Source of the DNA: Bdellovibrionales bacterium RIFOXYA1_FULL_36_14
Lineage (GTDB): Bacteria; Bdellovibrionota; Bacteriovoracia; Bacteriovoracales; Bacteriovoracaceae
DNA length: 64,000 nt
Direction of reading: 5' to 3'
NCBI GenBank assembly: GCA_001769975.1
Contig: MEPW01000054.1
Location: 44,888 to 108,887 of the forward strand
Under the pieces are notes generated by a model. It saw only the letters and a program-made list of their open reading frames with translations. It searched no databases and was not told the origin of the DNA. Of the stretch, positions 37,845-46,561 are shown piece after piece (within the stretch, counting starts at the first letter, position 1; every line of letters starts with the position of its first letter). The translations under genes were made by a program, and so were the position numbers.

Positions 37845-39935
37845 TTAAATGGTACCCGTTACATGAATACTTTGTTGTTGAATTTGAATTAAATTAAGTA
37901 TTTCAGGGTTTTTTAATTTAATAGATTCTTCTAAATCCTCTTTGGCGTGGTTTAAAAGATGGGAATGTAATATTATATTTGCCAGTCTGTATGGCTTTTG
38001 TGCACCTGATTGATCCACTCCAAAAAGATCCCCTTCTCCTCGAATTTTTAGATCTTCTTCGGCAATTTTAAAACCATCTAGATGATTTTCCAATATGTTA
38101 AGTCGCTTCATACTTTCTGCACCAATATTTTTATCGTTAATAAGAAAGAAAAAACCAGGTCGTCCACCTCGGCCAACTCTCCCACGAAGCTGATGAAGTG
38201 AACTTAAACCAAAGCGTTCTGGATTGATAATGGCCATGACGGTTGCGTTGGGAACATCAATTCCAACTTCAACAACGCTGGTAGCAATTAAAATATTTAT
38301 TTCATTATTTTTAAATCGATTAAATACTTGAGCTTTTTCATCTGATTTCATTTGGCCATGCAAACCCTCAACTTGAAAACTAGAAAAAATTGAGGAAAAT
38401 TTTTTAAGGACAGTTTCCAAATTCATCATGTCCAAATTCTCGTTTTCCACGATAGCGGGAACTACAATATAAATTTGCTCATGCATGGATAGCCGAGTGT
38501 TAATAAAGGTTAAAAATTTTTTAAAGGTATCGGGAGTGATTATTTTGGTTTTAATTGGTTTTCTTCCTAAAGGCATTTGTGTAATGGTGGAAATGTCTAA
38601 ATCACCGTACTGAGTAAGTCGTAAGGAGCGAGGAATGGGGGTGGCGGTCATAATTAGACAGTGTGTACCTAGATTATCTTTTAATAATTTAAGTCGTTGA
38701 TTAACTCCAAACTTATGTTGTTCGTCGATGATAAGTAAGCCAAGATCCAAAAATCTCACATTCTCTTGAATTAAGGAATGTGTTCCGATCATTAAATCAA
38801 TTTTTCCTTGTTCCAAATCCTGGTAGAGAAGGTTTTTTTGTTTGGGAGAAGTGCTTCCCAAGAGTAATTCAATTTTGCATTGAGTATTTTTTAGAAGTGA
38901 GGTAATTGATTGGTAATGTTGCCAGGCTAACGTTTCGGTGGGGCACATGAATGCAACTTGTTTTTTTTCTTTTATAACCATGAGGGATGCTGCCACTGCA
39001 ACTGCCGTTTTTCCGCACCCCACATCTCCTTGCAATAGCCTCATCATGGGGAAATCTTTCTGAAAGCTATATTGAATATCATTGAGAGCATTCATTTGAC
39101 CCTCAGTCATCGTAAAAGGGAAGGAGTGGATGATCTCTTGATAATCACTACTTTTAACATTAATTTTCTTTGATTTGATGAGTTGGTTTTTTTCTCTGCG
39201 GCAAATGACCTTCACTTGTTCAGTGAAAAATTCTTCGTAGATAAGTCGCTCTTTGGCGCGGTCTTCGTTTTCTTTGGACCAGTCAGCCAACCCATGAATA
39301 ATCATAATAGAGTTTTTTAATCCTAAGAGATTTCGTTTTTTAATTAAATCAATTGGCAGTGTTTCTAAAATTTCATCCCAGAGTGAGCCGGGTATTTTTT
39401 CAAAAATTTTTTTTATTATATTGCCATGAACTGTGTTTACTGTAGGGTATCTGATCGTGAGCCCTTGTTTATCGTCAGATTCAGAAAATTCTTCACTGCT
39501 TGCAATTTCTGGATTTACGATCTGTAGCTGATTTTTATAATTGTTAAGTGTACCCCAGAAAACTATCTCATTTAAATCCTGTAATTTCTTTTTTATTGAT
39601 GGGTAAGTATTAAACCATTTCAAAACTAATATTTCTCTTGAAAGATTTTCCTCTACATACATGGTGATGTTTTGTAGTACTATCCCTTTTTTTCCTTTTG
39701 CCCAAAAATTTGGATTGGCTTTTATAGACTTGATGATCCCCGTACCTTTAAAAATTTCATTTTCCTTGGCTGTGTTTAAGCTTGAGATCGAGGGAAGTTT
39801 TAAAACTGAATGTGGAAAAATCCAAAATATATCAAAAATTGAGGTGATCCCAGCTTCTTCAAGTTTGGTAATACTATCAGGAGCTTTTTTTAAATAGAGG
39901 TTTCTAAGGGGTGAAGAAAGTGATATTTTATTCAT
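37845..39935 (-). CDS. recG: ATP-dependent DNA helicase RecG
   Basis: 696 residues. N-terminal wedge/OB region (about 1-230), then a superfamily 2 helicase with Walker A LLQGDVGCGKTAVAVAASLM, the DEQH box LLIIDEQHKFGVNQR, motif III TATPIPRSL, and motif VI in HQLRGRVGRGGRPGF. The C-terminus has KIAEEDLKIRGEGDLFGVDQ, the conserved RecG region. It remodels stalled replication forks and Holliday junctions. The start overlaps the greA stop by 8 bases. Confidence 0.96.
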   Translation of the reverse strand: MNKISLSSPLRNLYLKKAPDSITKLEEAGITSIFDIFWIFPHSVLKLPSISSLNTAKENEIFKGTGIIKSIKANPNFWAKGKKGIVLQNITMYVEENLSREILVLKWFNTYPSIKKKLQDLNEIVFWGTLNNYKNQLQIVNPEIASSEEFSESDDKQGLTIRYPTVNTVHGNIIKKIFEKIPGSLWDEILETLPIDLIKKRNLLGLKNSIMIIHGLADWSKENEDRAKERLIYEEFFTEQVKVICRREKNQLIKSKKINVKSSDYQEIIHSFPFTMTEGQMNALNDIQYSFQKDFPMMRLLQGDVGCGKTAVAVAASLMVIKEKKQVAFMCPTETLAWQHYQSITSLLKNTQCKIELLLGSTSPKQKNLLYQDLEQGKIDLMIGTHSLIQENVRFLDLGLLIIDEQHKFGVNQRLKLLKDNLGTHCLIMTATPIPRSLRLTQYGDLDISTITQMPLGRKPIKTKIITPDTFKKFLTFINTRLSMHEQIYIVVPAIVENENLDMMNLETVLKKFSSIFSSFQVEGLHGQMKSDEKAQVFNRFKNNEINILIATSVVEVGIDVPNATVMAIINPERFGLSSLHQLRGRVGRGGRPGFFFLINDKNIGAESMKRLNILENHLDGFKIAEEDLKIRGEGDLFGVDQSGAQKPYRLANIILHSHLLNHAKEDLEESIKLKNPEILNLIQIQQQSIHVTGTI

Positions 39936-40401
39936 AAAAAAATGAATCTATTTCATACTCAATATCACCTCTCGGTGCTTTTACTAAAATGGATTCGCCT
40001 TCTTCTTTCCCAATTAAGGCTTTGGCAAGAGGACTATTTATGGAAATTTTTCCTTGGGTTGAGTCAGCTTCTTCGTGCCCTACAATTTGATATGTAGTGT
40101 AGAGATTTTTTTCAGGGTTATAGAGTTTAACGGTTGCTCCAAAAACAATTTTATTACTGGTGATTTTTGAAGTTTCAATGATTTCGCTGGTAGATAGGAT
40201 ATGTTGTAGTTGGGCAATTTTTCCTTCGAGAAGGCTCTGTTCTTCTTTTGCCGAGTGATATTCAGCATTTTCTTTTAAGTCACCAAGGGCCCGAGCTTCC
40301 GCAAGAGCTTTTTTAATTTTTTCTCGATCAACAGTTATTAAACGATTGAGTTCTTTTTCAATATTATTTTTGCCATAATTAGTAAGTAATGATTTTTGCA
40401 T
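39928..40401 (-). CDS. greA: Transcript cleavage factor GreA
   Basis: 157 residues from ATG 40401, where the family's typical N-terminus begins (MQKSLLTNYG) and AGGAG lies about nine bases upstream. The coiled-coil tip carries ALGDLKENAEYHSAKEEQSL, with the acidic DLKENAEY that enters the polymerase secondary channel. The C-terminal FKBP-like domain includes NSPLAKALIGKEEGESILVK. It rescues backtracked RNA polymerase. It precedes recG with an overlap. Confidence 0.95.
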   Translation of the reverse strand: MQKSLLTNYGKNNIEKELNRLITVDREKIKKALAEARALGDLKENAEYHSAKEEQSLLEGKIAQLQHILSTSEIIETSKITSNKIVFGATVKLYNPEKNLYTTYQIVGHEEADSTQGKISINSPLAKALIGKEEGESILVKAPRGDIEYEIDSFFYE

Positions 40402-40423
40402 TAGCGGTTGTCTCCTATAAAAA

Positions 40424-40726
40424 TTAGTTCTTAAACAAAGACTTTGCCGCATCAAGGTGACGATTTTTTTCGTCCTCTTTGTTAGCTAAATTATTTTCAA
40501 AAACAAAATAATCACAAAAGTTAGCTTTATCTTTTTCTAAAATTCTCTCAGCTACAGGTTCCCGGCATTCGTTGTAAGATGAAATATCATAATGTACACA
40601 CATTCTACAACAACGCAAACTGGCACCACATTTATCACATTCATCCCTTCGCATTATTTTAGTGCCTGCTTCGATCTTTATTTCAGAGCTACATTTGAAA
40701 CAGTATATTTTATTTTTTTCAATCAT
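40424..40726 (-). CDS. Small Cys-rich, zinc-ribbon-like protein
   Basis: 100 residues. Two CxxC knuckles at the N-terminus (YCFKCSSEI and DECDKCGASL) are followed by RCCRMCVHYDISSYNECREP and AERILEKDKANFCDYF. The pattern CRxCxxYD...C.EP.AE....K..ANFC is one I have seen in widely distributed uncharacterised zinc proteins, but I cannot name the family. The C-terminus is charged. Its start overlaps the previous gene's stop (TAATG), and it lies just before greA, suggesting a link with transcription. Confidence 0.78.
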   Translation of the reverse strand: MIEKNKIYCFKCSSEIKIEAGTKIMRRDECDKCGASLRCCRMCVHYDISSYNECREPVAERILEKDKANFCDYFVFENNLANKEDEKNRHLDAAKSLFKN

Positions 40727-41271
40727 TAAAAACTCCTTGCAATATTAAGATATAAAAGAGGTATATCTCTTGATTGAGTGGGGGATTCTTTAAATTTTTG
40801 GGTATTTTCCGGACTGTAGTAAATGGGTGGACTATTACGATAATTATATTCGCGAATAGCTTTCTCCAGGTTTCGTTCATTTCCGAAGTAAGAAGTTTGA
40901 GCAGTTAGATAATTTACAATCAAAAGGCTAATTCCTCCAATGATCATTGCTTTTTTATCGTCACTATCTCCACCTACCAGGAGTCCACCAATTGTTAAAA
41001 GTGAACCGGTAGTTCCCATAACAATGTTGGCCCATTTTATTTGAGCTCCTTCTTGGTATTTATCTAGGTATTTAATAGCCGTAGGATCTTTTTCTAGATA
41101 AAAACGGAGCCCTTCCCCTTTTTGAGTTGAATTAGTATCGATTAAGATTTCCTGATAATTTATTATCGCAGAGCGACTACAGGTTTCTTGAGCACCTAAA
41201 TTGCTTACAAAAGTTATGATAACCCAAGTGCTGAGTGATAAATTTATTAGCGCCATTAAAATCTTTTGCAA
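40726..41271 (-). CDS. Exported/membrane protein of unknown function
   Basis: 181 residues. An N-terminal signal or anchor (ILMALINLSLSTWVIITFVS) is followed by a hydrophilic region with one Cys. Two closely spaced hydrophobic segments come next (MGTTGSLLTIGGLLVG and AMIIGGISLLIVNYLT, about 100-140), separated by GGDSDDKKA. No motif is recognised. It overlaps the downstream Cys-rich gene by one base and is divergent from the UbiB-like gene across a 100-base region with two inverted repeats. Confidence 0.65.
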   Translation of the reverse strand: MQKILMALINLSLSTWVIITFVSNLGAQETCSRSAIINYQEILIDTNSTQKGEGLRFYLEKDPTAIKYLDKYQEGAQIKWANIVMGTTGSLLTIGGLLVGGDSDDKKAMIIGGISLLIVNYLTAQTSYFGNERNLEKAIREYNYRNSPPIYYSPENTQKFKESPTQSRDIPLLYLNIARSF

Positions 41272-41296
41272 AATAGCTCCTAAATATATTTTTTAG

Positions 41297-41342
41297 ATCC
41301 TATTAATGGTGATAGGATTTAAGATAGAACAAAAATTGTTCT
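41297..41342. promoter_or_regulatory. Two adjacent inverted repeats in a divergent promoter region
   Basis: ATCCTAT (41297-41303) pairs with ATAGGAT (41312-41318). AGAACAA (41326-41332) pairs with TTGTTCT (41336-41342) around AAA. Both lie between divergent genes; the second is followed by four T and could also act as a weak terminator. Confidence 0.4.
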
Positions 41343-41371
41343 TTTTAAATTCTTAATTTTAAGGGTAACTT

Positions 41372-43102
41372 ATGGATATCATTAAAACTAGTATTGTTTT
41401 CACTAAAACCATTCGAAATGTTACGCGTCTTAAAGAAATTGTAACGGTATTTGCCAAAAATGGTTTTGATGAGTTTATTAACTCAGGGATCACATCTCAT
41501 ATCCCAGATTTTGTTCTCCCTTCCTCGCGAGTTAAAATTAAAGAAGAATTGGCGCAAAAATCTGCGAGAGATTGGCCAATGATAATTGGTAATCGACTTA
41601 GAAAATGTTTTGAGGAGTTAGGTCCATCTTTTGTTAAACTAGGTCAACTTTTGAGCACTAGAGAAGATCTGTTTGATGAATCATTTATCGATGAAATGAA
41701 AAAACTGCGAGATCAAGCCCTTCCTATTCCATTTGAAACTGCCAAAAATATTATTGAACAATCGCTTGGTATTAAGATAGCTGATATTTTCTCAAACATT
41801 AACCAGCAGCCTATTGGTAAAGCCTCTATTGGCGTAGTTTTTGAGGGGACGCTAAAAGATGGCCAGGAAGTGGTGGTTAAAGTTAAAAGACCTGGTATCG
41901 AAAAAATTATTGAAACTGATTTTAGTATTCTGGCGTTTTTAATCTCCCAGTTAGAGAAGTTCAGCGATGAAATCAAGCAACTTGCGTTATCAAAAATTCT
42001 AGTTGAATTTGAAGCTAGTTTGCACAACGAACTTAATTTTAATATTGAAGCTTTAAATGGAAAACGTTTTCAAAAAATCATAGATAAGTATGATAATCAG
42101 GAAAATAAACTTTTTCGTATTCCACACGTATATGAAGAATATACTGGCGAAGACGTGTTGGTACTTGAAAAAATTGTTGGAATACCATTTTCCAGTAAAG
42201 CAGATGTTGATAAATTAAACGAAGGGCTGACAGACAAGCTGCAAAAGGCAATTGAAATATTCTCCAAAATGTATCTGCATGATGGTTATTTCCATGCGGA
42301 TCTTCACGGCGGAAACATGTTTTTATTACCTACTGGTGAGATAGGTATTATTGATTTTGGTTCCATGGGAAACCTTTCAAGAAAGGCCAGACATAATTTC
42401 GTAGCAATTATTTATTCGCTGCTAACGCATAATTACGAAAATTTAATTTATGAATTTTTAGATGTGGCGGAATATAGCGCAATTCCTGATGTTGATAAAA
42501 TAATTGGTGATATCAAGCAAGAGCTAAGACCATACATCGGATTGACGGCGAAAGAAATTAATTCAACTCAGTTATTGCATAAAGTAATTAGAACGATAAC
42601 CAAGCATGATATGTTTGTCCCTAGAGATTGGGTAATTGTTTTTAGATCTTTGATTACTTTGGATGGGGTAAGTAAATCACTAAGACTGGACTGTGATTTT
42701 TTTGGAATTTTAGAATCCAATATAAAAGAAATTATTGCTTCTTCGTTTAACAAGGATGAAGTTATCGAAGACGGCCTATGGGCCATGAAAGATATTCTTT
42801 CTACCGCTAGACTGGTACCTAGACATTTAAAATGGTTTATCAAAGAGTGGACTAAAGAAAAGTTTGCATTTGAAGTAAAGATTTCAGGTCATGAAAAAGA
42901 AATTGTCGGTATTTACTCAGCACTTTTATTTTTATCGTTTGCAATTTTATCAGCTGCTTTTATGTTTGCCGGAGTACTTTGTCTAGACAGTGGTAAAGTG
43001 AAAGCACTTCTTGATATTTCAATTTTGAGTTGGGTATTTTGGAGCTTGTCATGTTTTTTTATGATTACTGGGTTTATGGTCTTGAGGAAAGGTGAAAAGT
43101 AA
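41372..43102 (+). CDS. UbiB/ABC1-family atypical kinase
   Basis: 576 residues. ABC1/ADCK motifs: LRKCFEELGPSFVKLGQLLS with the KxGQ motif, QPIGKASIGVVFEGTLKDGQ (the Ala-rich nucleotide loop is ASIG here), VVVKVKRPGIEKIIETD, and GYFHADLHGGNMFLLPTGEI followed by IIDFGSMG. Two hydrophobic segments close the protein (about 505-570), giving a membrane anchor as in UbiB. Members support quinone biosynthesis or lipid distribution. AAGGG lies upstream of the start. Whether this organism makes ubiquinone or menaquinone cannot be told from the window. Confidence 0.9.
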   Translation: MDIIKTSIVFTKTIRNVTRLKEIVTVFAKNGFDEFINSGITSHIPDFVLPSSRVKIKEELAQKSARDWPMIIGNRLRKCFEELGPSFVKLGQLLSTREDLFDESFIDEMKKLRDQALPIPFETAKNIIEQSLGIKIADIFSNINQQPIGKASIGVVFEGTLKDGQEVVVKVKRPGIEKIIETDFSILAFLISQLEKFSDEIKQLALSKILVEFEASLHNELNFNIEALNGKRFQKIIDKYDNQENKLFRIPHVYEEYTGEDVLVLEKIVGIPFSSKADVDKLNEGLTDKLQKAIEIFSKMYLHDGYFHADLHGGNMFLLPTGEIGIIDFGSMGNLSRKARHNFVAIIYSLLTHNYENLIYEFLDVAEYSAIPDVDKIIGDIKQELRPYIGLTAKEINSTQLLHKVIRTITKHDMFVPRDWVIVFRSLITLDGVSKSLRLDCDFFGILESNIKEIIASSFNKDEVIEDGLWAMKDILSTARLVPRHLKWFIKEWTKEKFAFEVKISGHEKEIVGIYSALLFLSFAILSAAFMFAGVLCLDSGKVKALLDISILSWVFWSLSCFFMITGFMVLRKGEK

Positions 43103-43240
43103 GTAGTCCTAGGGTGGAATAATTTTGCTATTAATTAGTTAATATTGTTGAATTTTGTATTTTTTTAAAAAAATTAAGCTAACATTTTTTATGTTCGTTC
43201 GTTTTAGATACGTAACTGCCGATTTTAGGAAATAATATAG

Positions 43241-43795
43241 GTGTATACCGATAAAGAATTAGTAGCGTTGATTAAAGAGGGTAATCGAGATGCCTTTACT
43301 CAACTATACAATAACTATTCATCCAAATTGCTGAATCATATTTTCAAAATGGTTGGGAACAAGGAAGAGGCGGAAGAAATATTGGCGGATGTATTTATTT
43401 TGATTATTAAAAAAATTTCTTTTTTTAGTGAGTGTGATGCGCCAGGTGCTGGCTTCAAATCGTGGATTTTTAGGATCGCGAGTAATCTTTCTATTGATTA
43501 CTTAAGAAGAAGAAAGAAAGAAAAACAAATGAAGAATAATCAAAATAGCCAAGAAAATATTGCAGATATAGAGGTAAGTTTTTGTCAAAATGAAGAATTA
43601 GAAGATGTGAATAGGCTTATGGATAAATTACCAGCCATGCAAAGAACGGTGATGTCATTGAAAGTTATTGAGAATTTTAGTTATATGGAAATTTCCAGAG
43701 TGACTGGTGTAAGTATTGCAATGGTAAAGCAACTTCTTTTTCAAGCACGTCACCGCCTTCGTCAGGATTTTAGGCAAGAGGAGAGGTGTTTATGA
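43241..43795 (+). CDS. ECF-type sigma-70 factor
   Basis: 184 residues from GTG 43241 with AGGA ten bases upstream. Region 2 is ALIKEGNRDAFTQLYNNYSS followed by GNKEEAEEILADVFILIIKK and WIFRIASNLSIDYLRRRKKE. After a Lys/Asn/Gln-rich spacer, region 4 is LPAMQRTVMSLKVIENFSYM followed by the helix-turn-helix EISRVTGVSIAMVKQLLFQA. There is no region 1.1 or 3, as expected for ECF factors. It overlaps the next gene (ATGA), which encodes a membrane protein likely to be its anti-sigma factor. The group and target promoter are unknown. Confidence 0.92.
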   Translation: MYTDKELVALIKEGNRDAFTQLYNNYSSKLLNHIFKMVGNKEEAEEILADVFILIIKKISFFSECDAPGAGFKSWIFRIASNLSIDYLRRRKKEKQMKNNQNSQENIADIEVSFCQNEELEDVNRLMDKLPAMQRTVMSLKVIENFSYMEISRVTGVSIAMVKQLLFQARHRLRQDFRQEERCL

Positions 43796-44292
43796 AAAAT
43801 AGATATTCTATGACTATACTTTTAGAATATTTTGATGGAGAGCTATCAGAAAAAGAATCCACATATGTTGCAGAAGGTTTGCTTGATGATTATTTGTCAT
43901 CGGAATTTCTGGAAAAAGTCACTTTAATTGATAATCAATTTAGACGTATCGAAAATATTGAAGTTAGTGATAAAACAAAAAATAAAATATTTAAAAATGC
44001 CTTTGAATTGCTAGATAAGAGAAAAGAATTTAAGAAGAAAAAATTTAAGATCCCTGTTTTAAAGTGGATAGATTTGCGAGAAATTTTTAAAAATGTATCT
44101 TTAGAATTTCAATATGGATTTGTTGCTTTGGCAATTTTAATAACAACAACTTTTTATGCTGGTAGAGGGAGCATTGTTCCTGGGAATTTAAATGCTATAA
44201 GTGAAGGTACGATGGTTTATTCCCAGGAGGAAATTAAAAATAGTTTAGAAGAAATAAGTTTTGAATCTGAAAATACAAGTGAGGAAATATGA
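43792..44292 (+). CDS. Putative transmembrane anti-sigma factor
   Basis: 166 residues from ATG 43792, with GAGGAGAGG upstream and an ATGA overlap with the sigma gene. The N-terminus ILLEYFDGELSEKESTYVAE matches the opening of many anti-sigma factors (L..Y.DGEL...E). The zinc motif HxxxCxxC is absent, so it would be a zinc-independent type. A single hydrophobic segment (YGFVALAILITTTFYAG, about 107-123) leaves roughly 40 residues outside the cytoplasm, acidic in character. The assignment rests on position and topology. It overlaps the next gene by four bases. Confidence 0.75.
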   Translation: MKNRYSMTILLEYFDGELSEKESTYVAEGLLDDYLSSEFLEKVTLIDNQFRRIENIEVSDKTKNKIFKNAFELLDKRKEFKKKKFKIPVLKWIDLREIFKNVSLEFQYGFVALAILITTTFYAGRGSIVPGNLNAISEGTMVYSQEEIKNSLEEISFESENTSEEI

Positions 44293-45017
44293 AAGTTTTA
44301 TGGTTGTTCATGATGGTTTTATTATCGCATTCAGCTTTTGCAAATATTTTGCAAATTAAAGACGAATTTGTGCAGCCTTTTGAATTTGAAAAGACTGCTT
44401 TGGAAGTAGTAATTCAAGAAGTGTCTAATGTTTTGGGAATTAATATCGTTTATACGCTGGATGACACTAAAAAAATTCGTCCAGTCAATTTAAAAATCAT
44501 GAACGTTATTAGCAAGAATGAATTAAAAGAATATTTTTTTGAACTTTTAAGTAGGGAGGATCTTACTTTTGTAGAAGAAAGTTTTGGTGGGGTAGTGATG
44601 AATTCTAGAGATTCAAGAGATTTTCATATGGAAATATTTGATAGCGAAAACATTCCTAATACCAATAATTATGTTTTAGTAATTTATCAGATGAAGTGGC
44701 CTCTTTCTAGTATGATGAGCCGTAATTTTCGAAGTGAGTTATCACAATATGGAAGGGTGATAGATTTTAGGGGGGGGCGAGCATTATTAGTCTATGATAA
44801 AGGATTGATTGCAAAATATTTTGTTCAAAGAGCAAAAGAGTTTGATACTGAAGATAACTCTGATAAATATTTAAAAAAGTTACAAGAAGACGCAACTGCT
44901 GAATCAAAAAAAACAAAAGAGGAAAAGAAGATTGATGAGCTTGAAGATAAAATTAAAGATCTTGAGTTAGAAAAAATAAAAAAGGATAAAAGCAATAGCA
45001 AAAATGATATCAATTAA
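44289..45017 (+). CDS. Exported protein with secretin N0/N1-like domains and no barrel (first)
   Basis: 242 residues. Signal peptide KVLWLFMMVLLSHSAFA. Residues about 28-100 look like a secretin N0/STN domain (FEFEKTALEVVIQEVSNVLG, then INIVYTLDDTKKIRPVNLKI). Residues about 125-190 resemble an N1/NolW domain (NYVLVIYQMKWPLSSMMSRN, then YGRVIDFRGGRALLVYDKGL). No secretin barrel follows; instead a Lys/Glu-rich coiled-coil-like tail (about 198-242) ends the protein. It follows the anti-sigma gene with a 4-base overlap. It may be a periplasmic sensor or an adaptor to a secretin. Confidence 0.75.
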   Translation: MKVLWLFMMVLLSHSAFANILQIKDEFVQPFEFEKTALEVVIQEVSNVLGINIVYTLDDTKKIRPVNLKIMNVISKNELKEYFFELLSREDLTFVEESFGGVVMNSRDSRDFHMEIFDSENIPNTNNYVLVIYQMKWPLSSMMSRNFRSELSQYGRVIDFRGGRALLVYDKGLIAKYFVQRAKEFDTEDNSDKYLKKLQEDATAESKKTKEEKKIDELEDKIKDLELEKIKKDKSNSKNDIN

Positions 45018-45035
45018 ATGATGAAGGGGTTTTAT

Positions 45036-45755
45036 ATGTGCAAAAATACATTAACAATATTATTGATAATTCTATCTTTGAATCTGTTGGCAAAGGAAGT
45101 AAGTTTTTTTAACTACGTTGAAGAGTATGCCAAAGGAAATAAACTTAACTACTCTATCTCACCAGATGTGAAGGATTTTAAATTTAATATTTTTGGAAAA
45201 GATGCAATTAATCAAGAAGATGTTTTCAAAATTATTACAATACAGGCAATGCTTAACAACAAGGCAGTTTTACTGGGAGGTCTTGATAGCTTTTTTAAAA
45301 TAGTTGCGGGCAGGGAGATTAAATCTGAGAATTTTCCCACTTATACCGATGAAAAACTTCTTCCAGATAACTATCAGTTCGTTCGTTTTATTTACAATGT
45401 CTCCTTTTTAGACTCAAGGGAAATTACCAGGAATCTTCGTCCTATATTGAGTCGTAACGGGAGAATAAAAGATGAAGGTATAGGTAATAAAATAATTATC
45501 ACGGATAGCGCTAAAAATATTTCTAAAATTTTAAAAATTATAAAAACTATCGATACATCTTTGACTAAAAAGTATGAGTGGGAAGAAAAAGAACTCAAAG
45601 AGGAATTAAATAAATTATCTGAAAGAAGAGAAGGTTTTTGGGATGTTGTGACTAAACAACATGGCCTGTTTATCATTTTATTTTCCTTGATTTTCCTAAT
45701 TATAGGTTTTTTGTTTCGGGGGTACATGATTAGAAGAATTGAAGGTGGTTTGTAA
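45036..45755 (+). CDS. Secretin N0/N1-like protein with C-terminal membrane segment (second)
   Basis: 239 residues from ATG 45036, preferred because AAGGGG lies eight bases upstream and it gives a normal signal peptide (CKNTLTILLIILSLNLLA). ATG 45018 is the alternative. The N0-like part is SFFNYVEEYAKGNKLNYSIS followed by VKDFKFNIFGKDAINQEDVF. The N1-like part is YQFVRFIYNVSFLDSREITR, then NLRPILSRNGRIKD and NKIIITDSAKNISKILKIIK (about 115-180). A helical linker leads to one membrane helix (LFIILFSLIFLIIGFLF) and a short basic end. It is related in plan to the preceding gene but membrane-anchored. There is no barrel. Confidence 0.75.
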   Translation: MCKNTLTILLIILSLNLLAKEVSFFNYVEEYAKGNKLNYSISPDVKDFKFNIFGKDAINQEDVFKIITIQAMLNNKAVLLGGLDSFFKIVAGREIKSENFPTYTDEKLLPDNYQFVRFIYNVSFLDSREITRNLRPILSRNGRIKDEGIGNKIIITDSAKNISKILKIIKTIDTSLTKKYEWEEKELKEELNKLSERREGFWDVVTKQHGLFIILFSLIFLIIGFLFRGYMIRRIEGGL

Positions 45756-45891
45756 AAATATAGAGGATTTTGTTTTTAAAATCTTGATTAGGATAAGTGC
45801 ATTAAAAAGATGCTCTCAAAAAATTTCAAATCTTGAAAACATATTTTCATTTATCCACGATAGAATGAAAGCCAAATTTGATTTTTAACTA

Positions 45892-45919
45892 TTGATGTTA
45901 ATCGCTCGAACAGTATAAA
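45892..45919 (+). promoter_or_regulatory. Possible promoter upstream of 46026 gene
   Basis: TTGATG, a 16-base spacer and TATAAA. It would give a leader of about 100 nt for the exported protein at 46026. The rest of the 270-base gap (45756-46025) holds no gene I can support. Confidence 0.4.
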
Positions 45920-46025
45920 GGAGTATTATAATGGCCCATTTATCATATAATTTAATTTTCAAGATTTAAATTCTTCATGTACAATTACATTGAGAAATCA
46001 GTTTATAATTATCGGAGGAAAAATA

Positions 46026-46559
46026 GTGAAAAAATTAACTGTAATTTTCTTATTTATCTTATCTCTTCAGATATGGGCAGCAACCCCAGTGGTAATTAAT
46101 GATGCTAAAGAGTCGGTGATTGACTATATTCAACAACTGGAACAATTAGGACTTTTTTTAAGGTCATCAAAACTTATTCCATCTGATTTAATGTATAATA
46201 ATGGGAATGGAAAATTTAGTCCCGGAGAAATTGTTATGCTACTTTCACGGGAGAGTTTTCATGATATCACTTGCATGATGAAATCATCCATAGTTGAGGA
46301 TGAAGCACAGTGGTTACTACAAAGCCAAATTAGATATGCAATCGATTTACCTCTTTCACAATGCTTAAGTTCTGGAGATGCGTTGACTTGTTTTATTAGA
46401 CCGGTAAAAATTGTTGATGATTTGGGAAATAGTAAAAAGGTTAACATCCCTAATATTACGTTATTTGAAATCAATCCATTTATCCCAACTGGTGTGGAAG
46501 TCTTTTGTAGAAGAAACTTTGTAAGTGATGTGAATTTTTCTTTTGTAGTAGGCGAGTAG
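46026..46559 (+). CDS. Small exported protein of unknown function
   Basis: 177 residues from GTG 46026, with GGAGG seven bases upstream; the open frame extends further left but without a ribosome site. Signal peptide KKLTVIFLFILSLQIWA. The mature protein has four Cys (ITCMM, SQCLS, LTCFI, VFCRR), which could form two disulfides. No family recognised. It converges with the GNAT gene two bases away. Confidence 0.7.
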   Translation: MKKLTVIFLFILSLQIWAATPVVINDAKESVIDYIQQLEQLGLFLRSSKLIPSDLMYNNGNGKFSPGEIVMLLSRESFHDITCMMKSSIVEDEAQWLLQSQIRYAIDLPLSQCLSSGDALTCFIRPVKIVDDLGNSKKVNIPNITLFEINPFIPTGVEVFCRRNFVSDVNFSFVVGE

Positions 46560-46561
46560 AT

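Noticed and set aside
45851..45862. TTATCCACGATA resembling a DnaA box
   Set aside because: A single imperfect copy with no cluster, no dnaA/dnaN neighbour and no AT unwinding element signature.
45931..45969. A 12-codon frame after AAGGAG, possible leader peptide
   Set aside because: The AAGGAG overlaps the likely -10 element, so it would not be on the transcript; support is too thin.
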